From: Albugo candida
Lineage: Eukaryota > Oomycota > Peronosporomycetes > Albuginales
DNA length: 64,000 nucleotides
Direction: 5' to 3'
Assembly: GCA_040437565.1 (NCBI GenBank)
Contig: JBDOQK010000001.1
Span: 806,001 to 870,000, forward strand
This document shows positions 10,779 through 21,619 of the stretch, in pieces. The notes below the pieces were generated by a model that searched no databases, was not told the DNA's origin, and saw only the letters and a program-made list of their open reading frames with translations. The first letter of the stretch is position 1. Each line of letters opens with the position of its first letter. The position numbers were made by a program, and so were the translations under genes.

Positions 10779-11411
10779 TCAAATGAGCTTTTTATTCTTG
10801 AAGAATTTTCTCAAATACAGCATTTGACCAATTCCTAAACTTGAAAATATGAGAACAGATAGAAAGCCCATCCAAATCACTCGCGAATTTGTATTTTCAT
10901 TCTTTTCCCGCAAAAGGGCTTCACGGTCGCGAATGTACAGCATATCGGCGTGCACTTGATCCACCAAGTCCTCGAGCTGAGAGAACTTCTCGCCCAATGC
11001 ATCTAAATGCTCCTCCTCCGACTTCTTTGCGTAATCGACGGCTGCTCGTCCGTGCTGGAATTCCATGAACACGCGCGATTTGATGTTTTGCAATTCCTGA
11101 AAGCAAATGCGATACACGCCAGATTCATGCGCGTCGAAATTGATAACATGCATTCCGGTAGTTGTATCAATGTTGTAGTCGGTTCTGATTAATTTTGAGG
11201 AGGGATCTCGAAACACCATAGAGACACCTGTCTTGCCGCGTTTGGAGCCTTTTTGGTGAACATTATAGCGCACAACGACCAGATCTGTTTCACCAATTTG
11301 GTCGCTGAAACACCGCTTTTCACCCCCCTCTATATCAAATAGGAGCGCTTTGTTCGCACAAAATAAGCCGAGAAATAGGAGCGTTGCAAGAAGCGTATTT
11401 GGTGGCGTCAT
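10779..11411 (-). CDS. p24/TMED family cargo receptor of the early secretory pathway
   Basis: Type I membrane protein of the emp24/gp25L/p24 family, which sorts cargo between ER and Golgi. I choose the ATG at 11411, preceding a clear signal peptide (LLATLLFLGLF); an upstream in-frame GTG at 11441 is unlikely. A GOLD domain follows, with the two cysteines at KRCFSD and YRICFQ, then a coiled coil (EEHLDALGEKFSQLEDLVDQ), one membrane span (VIWMGFLSVLIFSSLGIG) and a short tail ending KKLI. That tail matches the KKXX COPI retrieval signal. About 210 residues, normal for the family. It is divergent from the small gene starting at 11482, 70 bases away. Confidence 0.9.
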   Translation of the reverse strand: MTPPNTLLATLLFLGLFCANKALLFDIEGGEKRCFSDQIGETDLVVVRYNVHQKGSKRGKTGVSMVFRDPSSKLIRTDYNIDTTTGMHVINFDAHESGVYRICFQELQNIKSRVFMEFQHGRAAVDYAKKSEEEHLDALGEKFSQLEDLVDQVHADMLYIRDREALLREKNENTNSRVIWMGFLSVLIFSSLGIGQMLYLRKFFKNKKLI

Positions 11412-11481
11412 AATCGAATAATGTGGACGAGCGATATCCACTAGCCGAATAGTATCAAATTAAACAGGTCGTTTGTTATCA

Positions 11482-11835
11482 ATGGAAAAGACTTCAGTAC
11501 GTGCTCTGTCAGGTCGAATTACCACAAGCTGTCATTACTGGCTTATAGAAAGAATTTCAGGCAGAAAAATGTCGTCTACGAGAGCAAATTCATGAGGTAC
11601 AACTAAACATTCTCCAGGTGGTCGGTCAAAGATCATATTACGCTTTTGATAGGAATTACAGGATGCAATTACAAATGTTCACATCATTAATCAAAATCTT
11701 GCGCATCTAAACGAAGTGGTACATTTCCAATTATGACTCTAGTTGATGAATAATCGAGTTCTGATACAATAGGGTGATGATATCGCTTCAATCACGTCCA
11801 TTTGGGTCAAGTTTTTGAAAGACACCACGGATTGA
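11482..11835 (+). CDS. Tiny multi-exon protein, possible Dad2-like DASH subunit
   Basis: A candidate gene assembled from very short exons: 11482-11496, from 11549 to about 11596, a middle exon ending at 11715, and 11773-11835. GT..AG introns lie at 11497-11548, before about 11653, and at 11716-11772. The product would be about 60-70 residues, mostly helical, with segments EKCRLREQIHE, NVHIINQNLAHLNE and ASITSIWVKFL. The pattern of a leading helix, 'NLAxL' and a final 'xSITxIW' helix resembles kinetochore DASH subunit Dad2, a complex reported from some non-fungal lineages. It sits exactly between a divergent and a convergent gene, as a real gene would. Homology is tentative because the protein is so short. 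Confidence 0.35.
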
Positions 11836-11898
11836 AAATTGACTTGCAATTTGTATGCAATGTTCCATAATCTTCCGAGTTTGTGCAAAAATACTCTT

Positions 11899-13047
11899 TT
11901 ATTTAGAGGTGGTGGTATTTTCGGATAAGTGATCGACGTTCCTTGCAAAAACGTGAAGTTTTCCAAGCACTTTTTTCTCGAAAGCAAGGTGCTCTTCCAA
12001 GGAAACTGGATTTAGAGGGAGAATTTGTATGTCTCCAGGATTTTTTTCGAACGCATTTTGATCGGTATACGGATCATTGTCGGGCTGTGAGGGATCTTCG
12101 TCAGTCACTAGATGTCCTTGTAAGGACACGGACCGCCAGCAATCCCGATGTCCTTCTATTCGCACTGCTTTTGACTACAAAGTGGTTTTGAATTATTGAT
12201 TGAGATTACACGGATGATCAAACGTGCGTACAGCTGCAGATGCTTCACGGAACAATACTTTTGCAGATGAAGATCGAACTCGAATCGATTCAATCTCCCC
12301 ATAATCTCGTAAAATAAGACTAAGAGTTTCATCCGAATGTGAATACGCTCTTTTTTCCCATTTAATTGTGATTGTTCGATTCGCTTTGCTGATGCTCGTT
12401 TCTACGACACAGCGATCAAAAACAACCTAAAAAACGGAATTGGATGGTGACAAACCTGCGATCGCATCGCGAAGTATCTTCTCTGTGGAATACGCCTCTT
12501 GCTGCTCTTTCTTCTTTCGTTCCAACTCCATTTGTCGCGATATTCCTCTTTCTCGTAAAGCATTGATTTCATTCTTTTTCCGCACAGATTTATGAGTTAC
12601 CTCGAAGGCTCTTTCTTTGCGTAAAAGTTCTACTCAATCAAAAATAGCCGAATGTGAAGTGTAGCAATTCCAATAGACTGTCTTACCTTCGCGCATGGTG
12701 CGGCGTTTGTCATCCATTTCACGCTCTCGTTCTCGTTGTTTGCGACGAGCATTTACTTCTTTCATTGCATTTTCGTCATAACTCTTTTTCTTCTTCGGAT
12801 CCATGAGAGTATCACGTGCATTTTTGAGTTCCAAAAACTTTTTGACTGTATTGATCAAAGTGGAATGAGCAAATCTTGCTTGATTTGAGCGATAGTATCT
12901 GAAGAGAAAGATCTTACCATCACCACCACGGTCTGGATGATGTAGTAAACTCTTTTTCTTATAAGCTCGTGAAATCTGCAGCTCACTGGAGCCAACTTCC
13001 AGCCCTAAAATGCCATACAAGTCGCTTTTTGGTTGCAACATCGACAT
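11899..13047 (-). CDS. DNAJC17-like J-domain protein with RRM
   Basis: A co-chaperone with an N-terminal J domain and a C-terminal RNA-recognition-like domain, the layout of DNAJC17/Cwf23, which act with the spliceosome. Predicted minus-strand exons are 13047-12918, 12845-12687, 12632-12456, 12401-12212, 12164-12134 and 12084-11899. The J domain shows DLYGILGL and the HPD motif in HHPDRGGD; removal of the first intron joins GGD directly to VKKFLELKNARDTL. A charged helix follows. The RRM part reads RTITIKWEKRAYSHSDETLSL, then DYGEIDSIRV. The last two introns (47 and 49 bases) are the least certain. It starts 72 bases from the divergent CEP20 gene. Confidence 0.78.
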
Positions 13048-13119
13048 CGACAGTACTTAATGTGTCCCACTTCATGCAATCCGAGCGAAGACACACTATC
13101 TAAGGTCTTTGCATTCAAA

Positions 13120-13777
13120 ATGGAAGAGAATCAAACAAGCTTATCTGAGCTAAAAGAAGGTAAATACAAGACAAATTATGACGTTTTACTACAATAACAG
13201 TCTTCCTTTGCAAGTATTGAAAGAGACTTTAGAAACTCGTGGCTGTTTGGGTCAAATAAAAGCTCGTATCCGTGCAGAGATATTCTCAGCATTAGATGAC
13301 CAGGTCGGTACGATGTGATATAAAATTTAGATACTACGCCTTTCACATGTAATGTACTAGTCGATACCAAAACCAGAGTTATCAAACGAAAATCTCATTT
13401 TGAATGAGCTTATTCGTGAGTATCTTGAGTACAACGGATATCGTCACGCGCTCTCGGTTTTCTTGCCAGGTATAAAGTGTTGCTCAGACAAATGTCTTTG
13501 ACATCCTTGACTTGGCATGATGCGATGGATAGAGTCTGGTCAACCAACCGAAAAAGCTTTTCCACGGTCATTTCTTTCCAGTGAACTTGGCGGTATTTCA
13601 TTCATTCTAAGATTTTTCTGAGTGAAGCCTTAACTTCGTCAAGTGAGAGAGGATGCTCGATTCACTCAAATCCCATTACTTTACAACATACTGTTCATTT
13701 TACAACAAAGACGTGGTACAAAGATCGAGCATCTCATTTATGCTTTTTTTTCATTCGTGAATTTGATTAGAAAATAA
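13120..13777 (+). CDS. FOPNL: CEP20/FOPNL centriolar protein with LisH motif
   Basis: Small protein of the FOP/OFD1 family needed for centriole and cilium assembly. Five exons are predicted: 13120-13159, 13215-13303, 13361-13469, 13533-13592 and 13650-13777. The joined product contains VLKETLETRGCLGQIKARIR, ALDDQSIPKPELS, NELIREYLEYNGYRHALSVF (LisH) and ESGQP, then IPLLYNILF, all in the order and spacing of human CEP20. The first ten codons are least constrained. None of this is visible in a single open frame, because exons are short and separated by introns of 55-63 bases. Presence of this gene and CFAP299 nearby fits an organism with flagellate zoospores. Confidence 0.85.
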
Positions 13778-15828
13778 TGCAAAAGGAGCTCAAGAGGATA
13801 GAGAATTGGATACGCAAGGTCCCGTACAAGAAATCGAGGGATGAACGATGCGGAGCACTGAGCTAAAAACTGTGCTCGTACTTTTTCATTCCAAAGCAGG
13901 TGTCCACGGTTGGCCTTTTAGATGAGACGACTTCGCTGTTTGTATATGTTGTTGTCCTTCATCAGTTTGGTCATTAGGCGCTCTGTGGAAACTCTTGTTA
14001 CATATACTTTAAGTGTGTCACCAATGCTTCTATCGGGGTAGTGCATGTTTTAGCAAATACACATATCACTGAAATTCACTGCTGGAGGACAAAAGAATTC
14101 AGATACCGAGTAGCCTTTTTAGGTGGTACGGGGGCTGGCCCACGTGAGTCAAATGCTGATCCTCCAACTCGGCACATTTACTGTTGTGAAGACCAAAAAT
14201 AAAAAAGCATGTATAAGGAAATGACAAGAGCTTGTATCGATACGCGACGACCCACGATGAGATGGTACTGGGATTTATTTTGGCTGACAAACTTGCCAAC
14301 AACGTTTATCGATGGTCATCTCGTATTCAATTGTCGGATCTGAAATTTGCGGATGATCGAAAGCTTCAGAATTTGGATGTTTCAATCACAATTGTGAAGA
14401 TACACACTTCCTGAACACACATACTCAATGAGTGTAATACACGTAAGCACATTTTCCGTGCGAAATCTTTGGTAATCACATACGCTCCTTCGCGAATCGG
14501 GTCGGTGCCAAACAGTATCCGGCACTTCGACTTGGCAGTCATCGTGCAACATCTTCTGATGGCGAAAATGCATTATACGAACACACGTTAGATATGACCG
14601 CGGAGACGACTTAGACAAACATAGCAATGGTCCGTCAATTGAAAGATTTTTCGATCTTACCGAAAGCTTTTACTACGAAGAGTCTACAGCCATATCCGAT
14701 GCATTAAGCTCTTCGTCATTGTAGTGGATGCTTCCTTCGTAGGCCATTGTCTCAATCTCTAGAAAAGTGTTGGAAACTTCGAAATCAATCGCTAAAGTGA
14801 NNNNNNNNNNNNNNNNNNNNNNNNNNNNNNNNNNNNNNNNNNNNNNNNNNNNNNNNNNNNNNNNNNNNNNNNNNNNNNNNNNNNNNNNNNNNNNNNNNNN
14901 ATCTTACCGAAAGCTTTTACTACGAAGAGTCTACAGCCATATCCGATGCATTAAGCTCTTCGTCATTGTAGTGGATGCTTCCTTCGTAGGCCATTGTCTC
15001 AATCTCTAGAAAAGTGTTGGAAACTTCGAAATCAATCGCTAAAGTGAATGACCTTCAAAATGGCCGCTGCTCCTCCGACAAGTCCGACCAAGAAAAGCAC
15101 AAATCCTTATATCGCTCGCTATATTGGATATGCTAGATAGCAAAACGGCTGATAGCAAGAAGCCTTTATATGAGCGTTGGAAGAGGCGCTTTATAAGTAC
15201 TTCTCTGCAGACATCTCACGTCGTCTAATTATGTCCGGCTCAGTTTCTCGAATGCTGTAAGCATGTTCACATTGGGATACGCCTTATCCCACATCTCTTC
15301 CTATTCTGCTTGGAGGCATTATTACGTTATCTAAAGCGAAAGCTTCATCTTACCATGCTCCTGCACAGCACTTTTAGTTTTGCCAAGCACGTAAACGTCA
15401 ATTTCATGGACCTACTCGCCTTAATAGACCATGGATGTAGTAGAATTGGTCTTATATTCACGTTCCTTGACTACCATCCTGGTACATTCAACGAACCATG
15501 ATGCAAAGTCGCAATTGGAGAACAAGCATACGAGTCCGACTGTGCAACGTCATGTGCTACCTACTCTACTCTACAACAGCAACAGATGGATTCGTTCGAA
15601 CCGGACAAGTTAGACTTGTACAATCGATGTACCGCGTCGAAGCTGTTGCCATTTTCTTCGCACATGCTCTTTCCAGTAGACAAGAACGAAGACAGAAACT
15701 TCTTGACATAATAAGCCACTCCATCACTGACTGAGAGAACCAAATTCTCATGTTGTGCAGCATCGAAGCAGAATTTTTCTATTTGGTACCATTAATGAAT
15801 TTGTCACAAGCAGCATCTCATAATTCAT
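13778..15828 (+). other. Unassigned stretch with one assembly gap
   Basis: About 2 kb in which I cannot support a gene. Short open frames occur on both strands but none shows a recognisable motif or convincing splice chain. The region includes a 100-N gap at 14801-14900 with identical sequence on both sides. An ATG-led segment near 15048 runs for about 30 codons and stops. It could contain decayed genes or untranslated DNA between CEP20 and CFAP299. Confidence 0.4.
14654..15047. repeat. Perfect 147-base direct copies around a 100-N gap
   Basis: Bases 14654-14800 recur without visible change at 14901-15047, separated only by N. This is the signature of two overlapping contig ends that were scaffolded instead of merged. 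One copy is probably not real. Confidence 0.85.
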
Positions 15829-16641
15829 CTATGTCTTTCTACGTGTCATATGATCGAATATGACAACCTGAAGATAATCCTTGGTTGGTATCTCTGTGCG
15901 ACTAGAATGGTCTCCAGGATTCGCCTAAGAAATGCACCATTACCGTACACGTAAGCATAGGCTGCAGATACCTTTGGGTCAACGTTGAGAACCTTCCGAT
16001 CACGCTTGTTCTTGAAAAGTAAACCTGTCTCACTATCCGCAATCACCTGAAAATTTGCCGATGAGTTTGAAGAAGATTTTTGCGTATCCCAATTGTAGAA
16101 ACTCAAATCATTCGAAGTTGGTAAAAGCTTTTTCTTTTGCTCAAAATATGGTTCAAAAGGTTCGGATTTCAGTCTCGCTGCATAATCAATATACCCGCTT
16201 ATCTCCTGTCCTCGTGCATTACGATCCCGAATGAATAAAACACACTAAGATCAGCAATAGCGTCACGATCTACTTACCACTATGACCGCTTCTTACCGAT
16301 AATTTCCCGCTACGAACAAGTTCTTCACGAGAAGCCAAAGCTTCAAGAACCGGTAACTGAGCAAATGATTTTCCAGCACTGGCCAGTGGCCTTGAAGCAC
16401 TAATTTTCTCGGCATAGCGATCACGTTCCGATATTTTCTGAGCCTCAAATTCTTCCCGATGGAGTGTATCGCCCATTCCCCGATATCCCAACTCGACCAA
16501 TTGACGGGCTAGTTCCTCATCCTCAAGATAAAATAAGTCTGCTTCGGTCAGTTGGGCGTCTAAGTAATCTTCATAAGTAGAAAATTGATCAAGTGAGTCC
16601 TGTTTTGGAGAGCTTATTTTTTTTGCGTCCGACTCACTCAT
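15829..16641 (-). CDS. CFAP299: CFAP299-like cilia and flagella associated protein
   Basis: Orthologue of CFAP299 (human C4orf22), a conserved protein found in ciliated eukaryotes. Three exons, 16641-16297, 16244-15972 and 15924-15829, with introns of 52 and 47 bases, give 236-237 residues against 233 in human. Diagnostic blocks are [75 protein letters not shown] and [12 protein letters not shown], ending in [12 protein letters not shown]. The last two blocks only join when the 47-base intron is removed; unspliced reading gives a false C-terminus. It lies 51 bases downstream of the PX-RING gene on the same strand. Confidence 0.92.
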
Positions 16642-16692
16642 ACCAATGCGAGTAATAAGTTTATAAATAGTATTTACAACTTATGCTTTTTC

Positions 16693-17463
16693 CTATCTAT
16701 CACTTCGGTGTACTTTGGGCTCTTCTCTGCACATTGGGCATTGAACATTTCCGGTAAACCATTCGAGCAAACAATCCTCATGGAAGACATGGGAACATGG
16801 TAGTTTGACGACAGCCATGTCTTGACAATCTTGGTCAGTCCAATCGTCCAAGCAAATGCTGCAGCATTCGACACAGTATTCTTCCGTCTCTGTGCAGCTG
16901 CTCTCCGAGTTGATAACAACATCCTCTAATGAGAGAATCGCTAGCTTCAACTTAGTATCACTCTGGATTTGCATGCTTGGATACTCTAAAAAGTCCCGTA
17001 AAATCTGATATAATTCCATTATATAATCCGAGCTGTTTTCCACGTAAGCGTCAGGAGGTATTTGTATACATGAGATCACTCGAACCAGCATTTTTACGAA
17101 CGTCTCAAGTGCTTCCTTCCGTTCGACGATGATGGGTATGGTGTCCGGTCGAAGATGACGACGAGGAAAAGGTCGATGGAGCGCTTCTTGTAGCAGTGTA
17201 AAAGCCAGTTGAGAAGAAATTTTTGAATTAACATGAGCATGACAGTCTTTCCAATACCGCTTAAGCAATCGACGAACGCGATGAAATTCCGAATAGCGCT
17301 TGCTTACATTCCACTTGTTCCGGGTCGATCGAAATGATATCTCCATGTGGTACCGTGTTGCCGGTACATACGTGCTAGCAAGGCTCACTTCTGTCTGTAT
17401 GTTGAGTGTTTCTTTTGCTGTTTCGTGAACGCGATGAAGACGTTTGGAGTGATGATCTGTCAT
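16693..17463 (-). CDS. PX domain and RING-H2 protein, probable E3 ubiquitin ligase
   Basis: 256-residue intronless protein. Residues about 25-165 form a PX-like phosphoinositide-binding domain: the [17 protein letters not shown] motif carries the R-Y/F-S-E-F signature. Residues about 203-247 form a RING-H2 finger: CSICLDDW, then [16 protein letters not shown] and CPMC, with all eight zinc ligands present. The combination predicts an E3 ligase recruited to endosomal or vacuolar membranes, inferred from the domains only. The ATG at 17463 has no competing upstream start. The lipid specificity cannot be read from sequence. Confidence 0.82.
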   Translation of the reverse strand: MTDHHSKRLHRVHETAKETLNIQTEVSLASTYVPATRYHMEISFRSTRNKWNVSKRYSEFHRVRRLLKRYWKDCHAHVNSKISSQLAFTLLQEALHRPFPRRHLRPDTIPIIVERKEALETFVKMLVRVISCIQIPPDAYVENSSDYIMELYQILRDFLEYPSMQIQSDTKLKLAILSLEDVVINSESSCTETEEYCVECCSICLDDWTDQDCQDMAVVKLPCSHVFHEDCLLEWFTGNVQCPMCREEPKVHRSDR

Positions 17464-18205
17464 TGAATGCAGTGACGAAGTACTTTAGAAGTGATTGTAA
17501 CGCAGACAATGAGCAAATACATAAAGATTCATGCAGTTCAGTATATTGCATTAGCTATTTATATACGTTGCGTGGGATTGTCCGCACTGCGAGAGGTTCA
17601 GAGGCTCATAGGCTCAGACAGGAGGCAAACGGGTGTTTGGGCTATCTTTGAAATTGATCTTATTACGGATGTACCGTCATGATTGCATTAGGTACTTATC
17701 ACGTTAAGTTCATTTGTGCGGCTGCGAGGAATTCATGACGTTGTCAAAGTAAGTTTTGCTCCCTTTAATTCATGAGAATCTCAAAGTGTTTAACAAGTGA
17801 GGAAATGGATCAAATGCTAATGACTTTTGTCAATTGGCTCGGTACAATTGTAATGATCTCAATCGTCGGCTTCCATTTCATGACGGCAAAGGAAACTGAT
17901 AAATAACGCAAAATTCAAAATAATTGGATGTTCAAGAGCGCTATAGATGGCACATGAATTATGACTATAATGATACCAAAGTAGTCTCTACGTGCATAAA
18001 GCATAACATCTCAACATTCGTGTATTTTGTTGCCAAATTTCAATCGTTCTCTACCTACACAGCTTAGAATTCTCATACGCGTTTCGTAAACATCACATCA
18101 GAGCCTTATTGAGTATCCTGAAAATCCTCTCATCTGTGTGTCTGGCTCGATTCAAGCCAGATGATTAGGATATGCGAGATACGGTACAGTCACACCTCTA
18201 CCGCC
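17464..18205. other. Intergenic region upstream of carrier and PX-RING genes
   Basis: About 740 bases between two divergent genes. Small open frames are present but show no motif and overlap poorly conserved-looking sequence. It probably holds the two promoters. I see no RNA gene or repeat in it. Confidence 0.4.
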
Positions 18206-19202
18206 ATGAGCAATACCTCTTCCGTGAACCCCAAAATGTCCAATGTGACCGAAAAAGATTGTATTATCGACCCTGCGGCCAAGCTGAGTGGTCTTCAGAA
18301 TGCTGTTGTCGGGTCTTTGGCGGGAATGACCGAGGTTTTGATTCAGCAGCCAACGATAGCCATAAAAAATGCCATTCAGGTGCGTGTACAGCAATGCATA
18401 AAGCCACCGGATATGACAATCTCTACATTGACAGCAAGGGATGCCGATCAAATGGGCACCTTCGACCTTATATCGTGGAGTTGGAGTCACAATGGCTTCT
18501 GTTGCCCCCTGTACAGCCATACAATTCGGTGTTAATGGTAAGTTGCTTTCCGCGTTCTCACAAAGCGGAAAGCATCTCGACCCAATTCAACGAAAAAAGC
18601 GAGAAGATATTGTTAAAGTTGGATGTGCTACCATAGCTGGCTTCACTTCCGCGTTCATGACCGCACCTGGCGAATTGGTGATGACACTACAGCAAAATAC
18701 CGGCAAAAGCTTTCGCCGAACGATTGCGGAAGTACTTCGCTCTCATGGGATTGTTCGTATGTATCGTGGGCTTGACGTCACCGCTGCACGCGAGAGTTTT
18801 TGGTGTGCGAGCTATTTAGCTCTGGGTCCAGCAATTGCAAGTAAGTTGCATGACACAGTACCTTCTTTTTTCGGTACAACAGAAAGTGCTTCTATTGGGC
18901 AACAAATGTCTGCATCAGCAACAGCGAGCATACTGGCAGGAATTCTCACTGTATACGCGACTCAGCCATTCGATACTGTCAAAACTGTCATGCAAGGTGA
19001 GGCTATTCTGCCAAATCGATCGCTACCCAACTCTATTGCCACTGCTCAGCGTTTATGGAAAAGCGGAGGAATAAAATCCTTTTATCGGGGAACTGTCCCT
19101 CGAGGTGTCCGTCTTGTCGGAGCAGTCATTATTCTTGGTCAAACGAAACGCATACTAGAGAAAGTCTTCCTCGACCAGGACATTCTTGCCAGCATTTCGT
19201 GA
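18206..19202 (+). CDS. Mitochondrial carrier (SLC25) family protein
   Basis: Inner mitochondrial membrane transporter of the three-repeat SLC25 family. Exons 18206-18379 and 18435-19202, with a 55-base intron, give about 313 residues. An in-frame ATG at 18161 is an alternative start. The third repeat has a canonical signature TQPFDTVKTVMQGE. The second has APGELVMTLQQN, and the first QQPTIAIKN, both weaker versions of P-x-D/E-x-x-K/R. Paired glycine-rich segments such as MYRGLDVTAARE and FYRGTVPRGVR mark the even helices. The degenerate signatures put it outside the ADP/ATP carrier core group; substrate cannot be inferred. Confidence 0.82.
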
Positions 19203-19234
19203 CTTGACACATAAATTGCACATAAATTTTGAGG

Positions 19235-19512
19235 NNNNNNNNNNNNNNNNNNNNNNNNNNNNNNNNNNNNNNNNNNNNNNNNNNNNNNNNNNNNNNNNNN
19301 NNNNNNNNNNNNNNNNNNNNNNNNNNNNNNNNNNAGGCTTGTAATACATTATCATAATTTGCGTCAATGAGCTGAAAGATTTGATAATCGCTGTGCGCAG
19401 CCTGTAGCCCATTTTCAAGATGCTTGAGTAGGATTGTAGCAGTAGGTGAAGTATGTGACGAAAACGGCGATAGGTGAATGCTTTTTCTCTTTTGTTTGTT
19501 GTTGGAAGCCAA
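19235..19512 (-). other. 100-N gap and adjoining fragment of an unknown reading frame
   Basis: The gap at 19235-19334 has only three shared bases at its edges, so unlike most gaps here it may stand for really missing DNA. A minus-strand open segment, 19512-19335, encodes a hydrophilic stretch including LLKHLENGLQAAHSDYQIFQL before running into the gap. It opens with TTG rather than ATG. It could be an exon of a small gene that the gap interrupts. I do not recognise it. Confidence 0.25.
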
Positions 19513-19675
19513 AAGACTGAACGTCAGTATCTACAGGCGATAAAGTCTGTTCTACCAAACTATTCCATGGAACGAAACGTGCGCGAAAATCTTAGCTTTA
19601 TATTGAAAGGTTATCCGAGCAAAATGTCTTCAGACTGTTTCTACGCTTCATAAGGCTGCACATGCCGTTATACCG

Positions 19676-19892
19676 CTAATGATACTACAAAAACGAGTAA
19701 GAAAATAAGATTTTGGTTGCGCAGACTTCGCTCTACCTTTACAAAGCCTATCTGCTCTGCTCGTTCGCGGAAGCAGCGACGGCACATCAACAAATTATAC
19801 TTGCTGATCAAACCACGAGTTGTGTGGCAGACACGACAGTGTCGAGAATCCTTTCCATAGCTGCACTTGTTGGTGTACTGAAGTTTCGTCAT
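19676..19892 (-). CDS. RPS29: Ribosomal protein S29 (uS14) of the cytosolic small subunit
   Basis: Tiny zinc-binding ribosomal protein. Exon one, 19892-19737, encodes 52 residues with SRHCRVC and [17 protein letters not shown], the two Cys-x2-Cys pairs of uS14. A 52-base intron at 19685-19736 is followed by a micro-exon of only nine bases encoding Tyr-His-stop, restoring the family ending GFVKYx. Without this intron the frame reads on into a hydrophobic tail that no S29 has. The 54-residue product matches the usual 56. This is a good example of a gene that automatic callers would mis-end. Confidence 0.9.
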
Positions 19893-20123
19893 GCTGAAGA
19901 CACTACATTTTGCTCAAATAAGTCTCAAACCTTTGATCAAACACATCCGATCTCACCGTTTCCAATCGAAAGATTTATACTCAATTTCTGACGTCGCAGA
20001 TACGAAATTACAGAAATAGTCAATTGGCTACAGCCAATCAATTAAACCGGTATGGTCTCATGTATAGCGTGTAGAGCATGAAAAAGTTATCCGGATGCAT
20101 TATACGAATAATTTCCGCTCGCT
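19893..20123. other. Intergenic region between RPS29 and carbonic anhydrase
   Basis: About 230 bases with no gene I can support. It probably contains the RPS29 promoter and the 3' end of the carbonic anhydrase transcript. Confidence 0.4.
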
Positions 20124-20128
20124 ACTCT

Positions 20129-21150
20129 TCAAGTTTGTCGTTCAAAGTATTCATTGATCTTCTGAATTGGGACCGTTGACGCATCCTGGCAGTCCTCTGT
20201 GACACAGCTATTGATCGCTCCTTCAATTTCGCTCGTACTGAAGAGAATTGGCTCCTGTAGCATTGTTTTCTTCAATACTTTTAGTTTGACGTGCCCATCT
20301 ACCTCATAAGTATTTGCAAAATCTTTGATGAAATTTGACTGCAGCTGTCCTCGATGCAACCCACTAGGGTCCTTATCGGTAAATGAATGCAACTTGAAGA
20401 CAGAGCCATATCGTTTAATATAAGACTTGAAATCGACATCAAGCTCTTTGAGTTGTCCATCTTTGATATTGTATACTAGTCCGTGAATGCGAGGAAAGCC
20501 ATATTTGGCTTGATGACGCTGAACCAATCCGATCTTGAATACATTGATGCATTGTTCAATCGTATTGAGCTCTACCATTCGATCTAAACGCATATCGTCA
20601 TCCTCAATCGCCTGAACTTCCTTCAGATGTATACGGCACACTATACAGCAAAGGATGTGAGTACTTGAGAATCGTCTAATAAATGGAGCCTACCGTCACG
20701 AATATTCCTGAGCCAATTATCAAGTAGACCCATATGTTTGTTTTCCATAGCTGCTCGGACACCACCACATCCATAATGGCCACATACAATGATATCTTTC
20801 ACCTTGAGATGTTCCACTGCGAATTGCACAACTGCCAAACTACTCACATCATTGGCGACCACCATATTGGCAACATTTCGATGAACAAACATCTCTCCTG
20901 GTGCCAATCCGGTAATCTCTTCTGCAGGGACACGAGAGTCCGAGCATCCAATCCACAAGTATTGTGGATGCTGTCCTTTACTTATTTTGTCAAAGTAATC
21001 GGGATCCAGTAGTTTCTTTCCTTCACGCCATTTAGCGTTGTTTTCGAATAATCTTTCTAGACTGCTACGATCTCCCCACATTGAATAGCATCTCGTGAAC
21101 GCCGTACAGCGTCGTGTAGCGCGGAATAACGACATCGAGTATGGTCGCAT
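20129..21150 (-). CDS. Beta-carbonic anhydrase A, probably mitochondrial
   Basis: Zinc enzyme interconverting carbon dioxide and bicarbonate. Exons 21150-20694 and 20640-20129 flank a 53-base intron. Start is the ATG at 21150. Zinc ligands are in CSDSRVP and GHYGCGG, and the Asp-Arg dyad is present. The first 25 residues (MRPYSMSLFRATRRCTAFTRCYS) are rich in Arg/Ser without acids, as in a mitochondrial presequence. Beyond the normal family end (PRIHGLVYNIKDGQLKELDVDF) there are about 110 extra residues shared with carbonic anhydrase B. Transcription is divergent from anhydrase B once the duplicated block is collapsed. Confidence 0.88.
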
Positions 21151-21411
21151 CAAAGAGAATGAAGAGTATACGTATACTTGAAGATATCCGAATAAATGTC
21201 TGACTTTATGCTTTCGTTATGTATGAAAACGGTGCAACTCGTTCCAACAGACGAGATGACGCTTGGCGATAAAACGGTCGGTATCAGACCCTCACATTGA
21301 TAGAGACAATGACCTCTCCAAGTGTCGCGCGTTGTTAGACACGTCCACAACTGTATTCAAACTTTTATAACGGATCGAATCTCCAACGCTCTCACTCAAC
21401 GATTTTGAATC

Positions 21412-21514
21412 ATGACGGACGCTTCTCCGTTGAAAATTGATATTACAGACCAGAAAGAAAGTATCTGGAAAGAAGCGACATCGCCACGATGCAACCTTCA
21501 TTCTGCAAACTCTC
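21412..21514 (+). pseudogene. Truncated 5' copy of carbonic anhydrase B at gap edge
   Basis: The first 34 codons of anhydrase B, identical to those at 22903-23005, running straight into N. It is part of the duplicated block and most likely not a separate locus. Confidence 0.7.
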
Positions 21515-21619
21515 NNNNNNNNNNNNNNNNNNNNNNNNNNNNNNNNNNNNNNNNNNNNNNNNNNNNNNNNNNNNNNNNNNNNNNNNNNNNNNNNNNNNNN
21601 NNNNNNNNNNNNNNACTCT

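Noticed and set aside
11412-11441. GTG start for the p24 protein
   Set aside because: The ATG at 11411 gives a normal signal peptide length.
15846-15924. Alternative C-terminus of CFAP299 read without splicing
   Set aside because: Removing the 47-base intron restores the conserved ending [12 protein letters not shown] exactly.
18152-18636. Overlapping frames across the first carrier exon on both strands
   Set aside because: They are shadows of the carrier gene; only the spliced plus-strand reading has family motifs.
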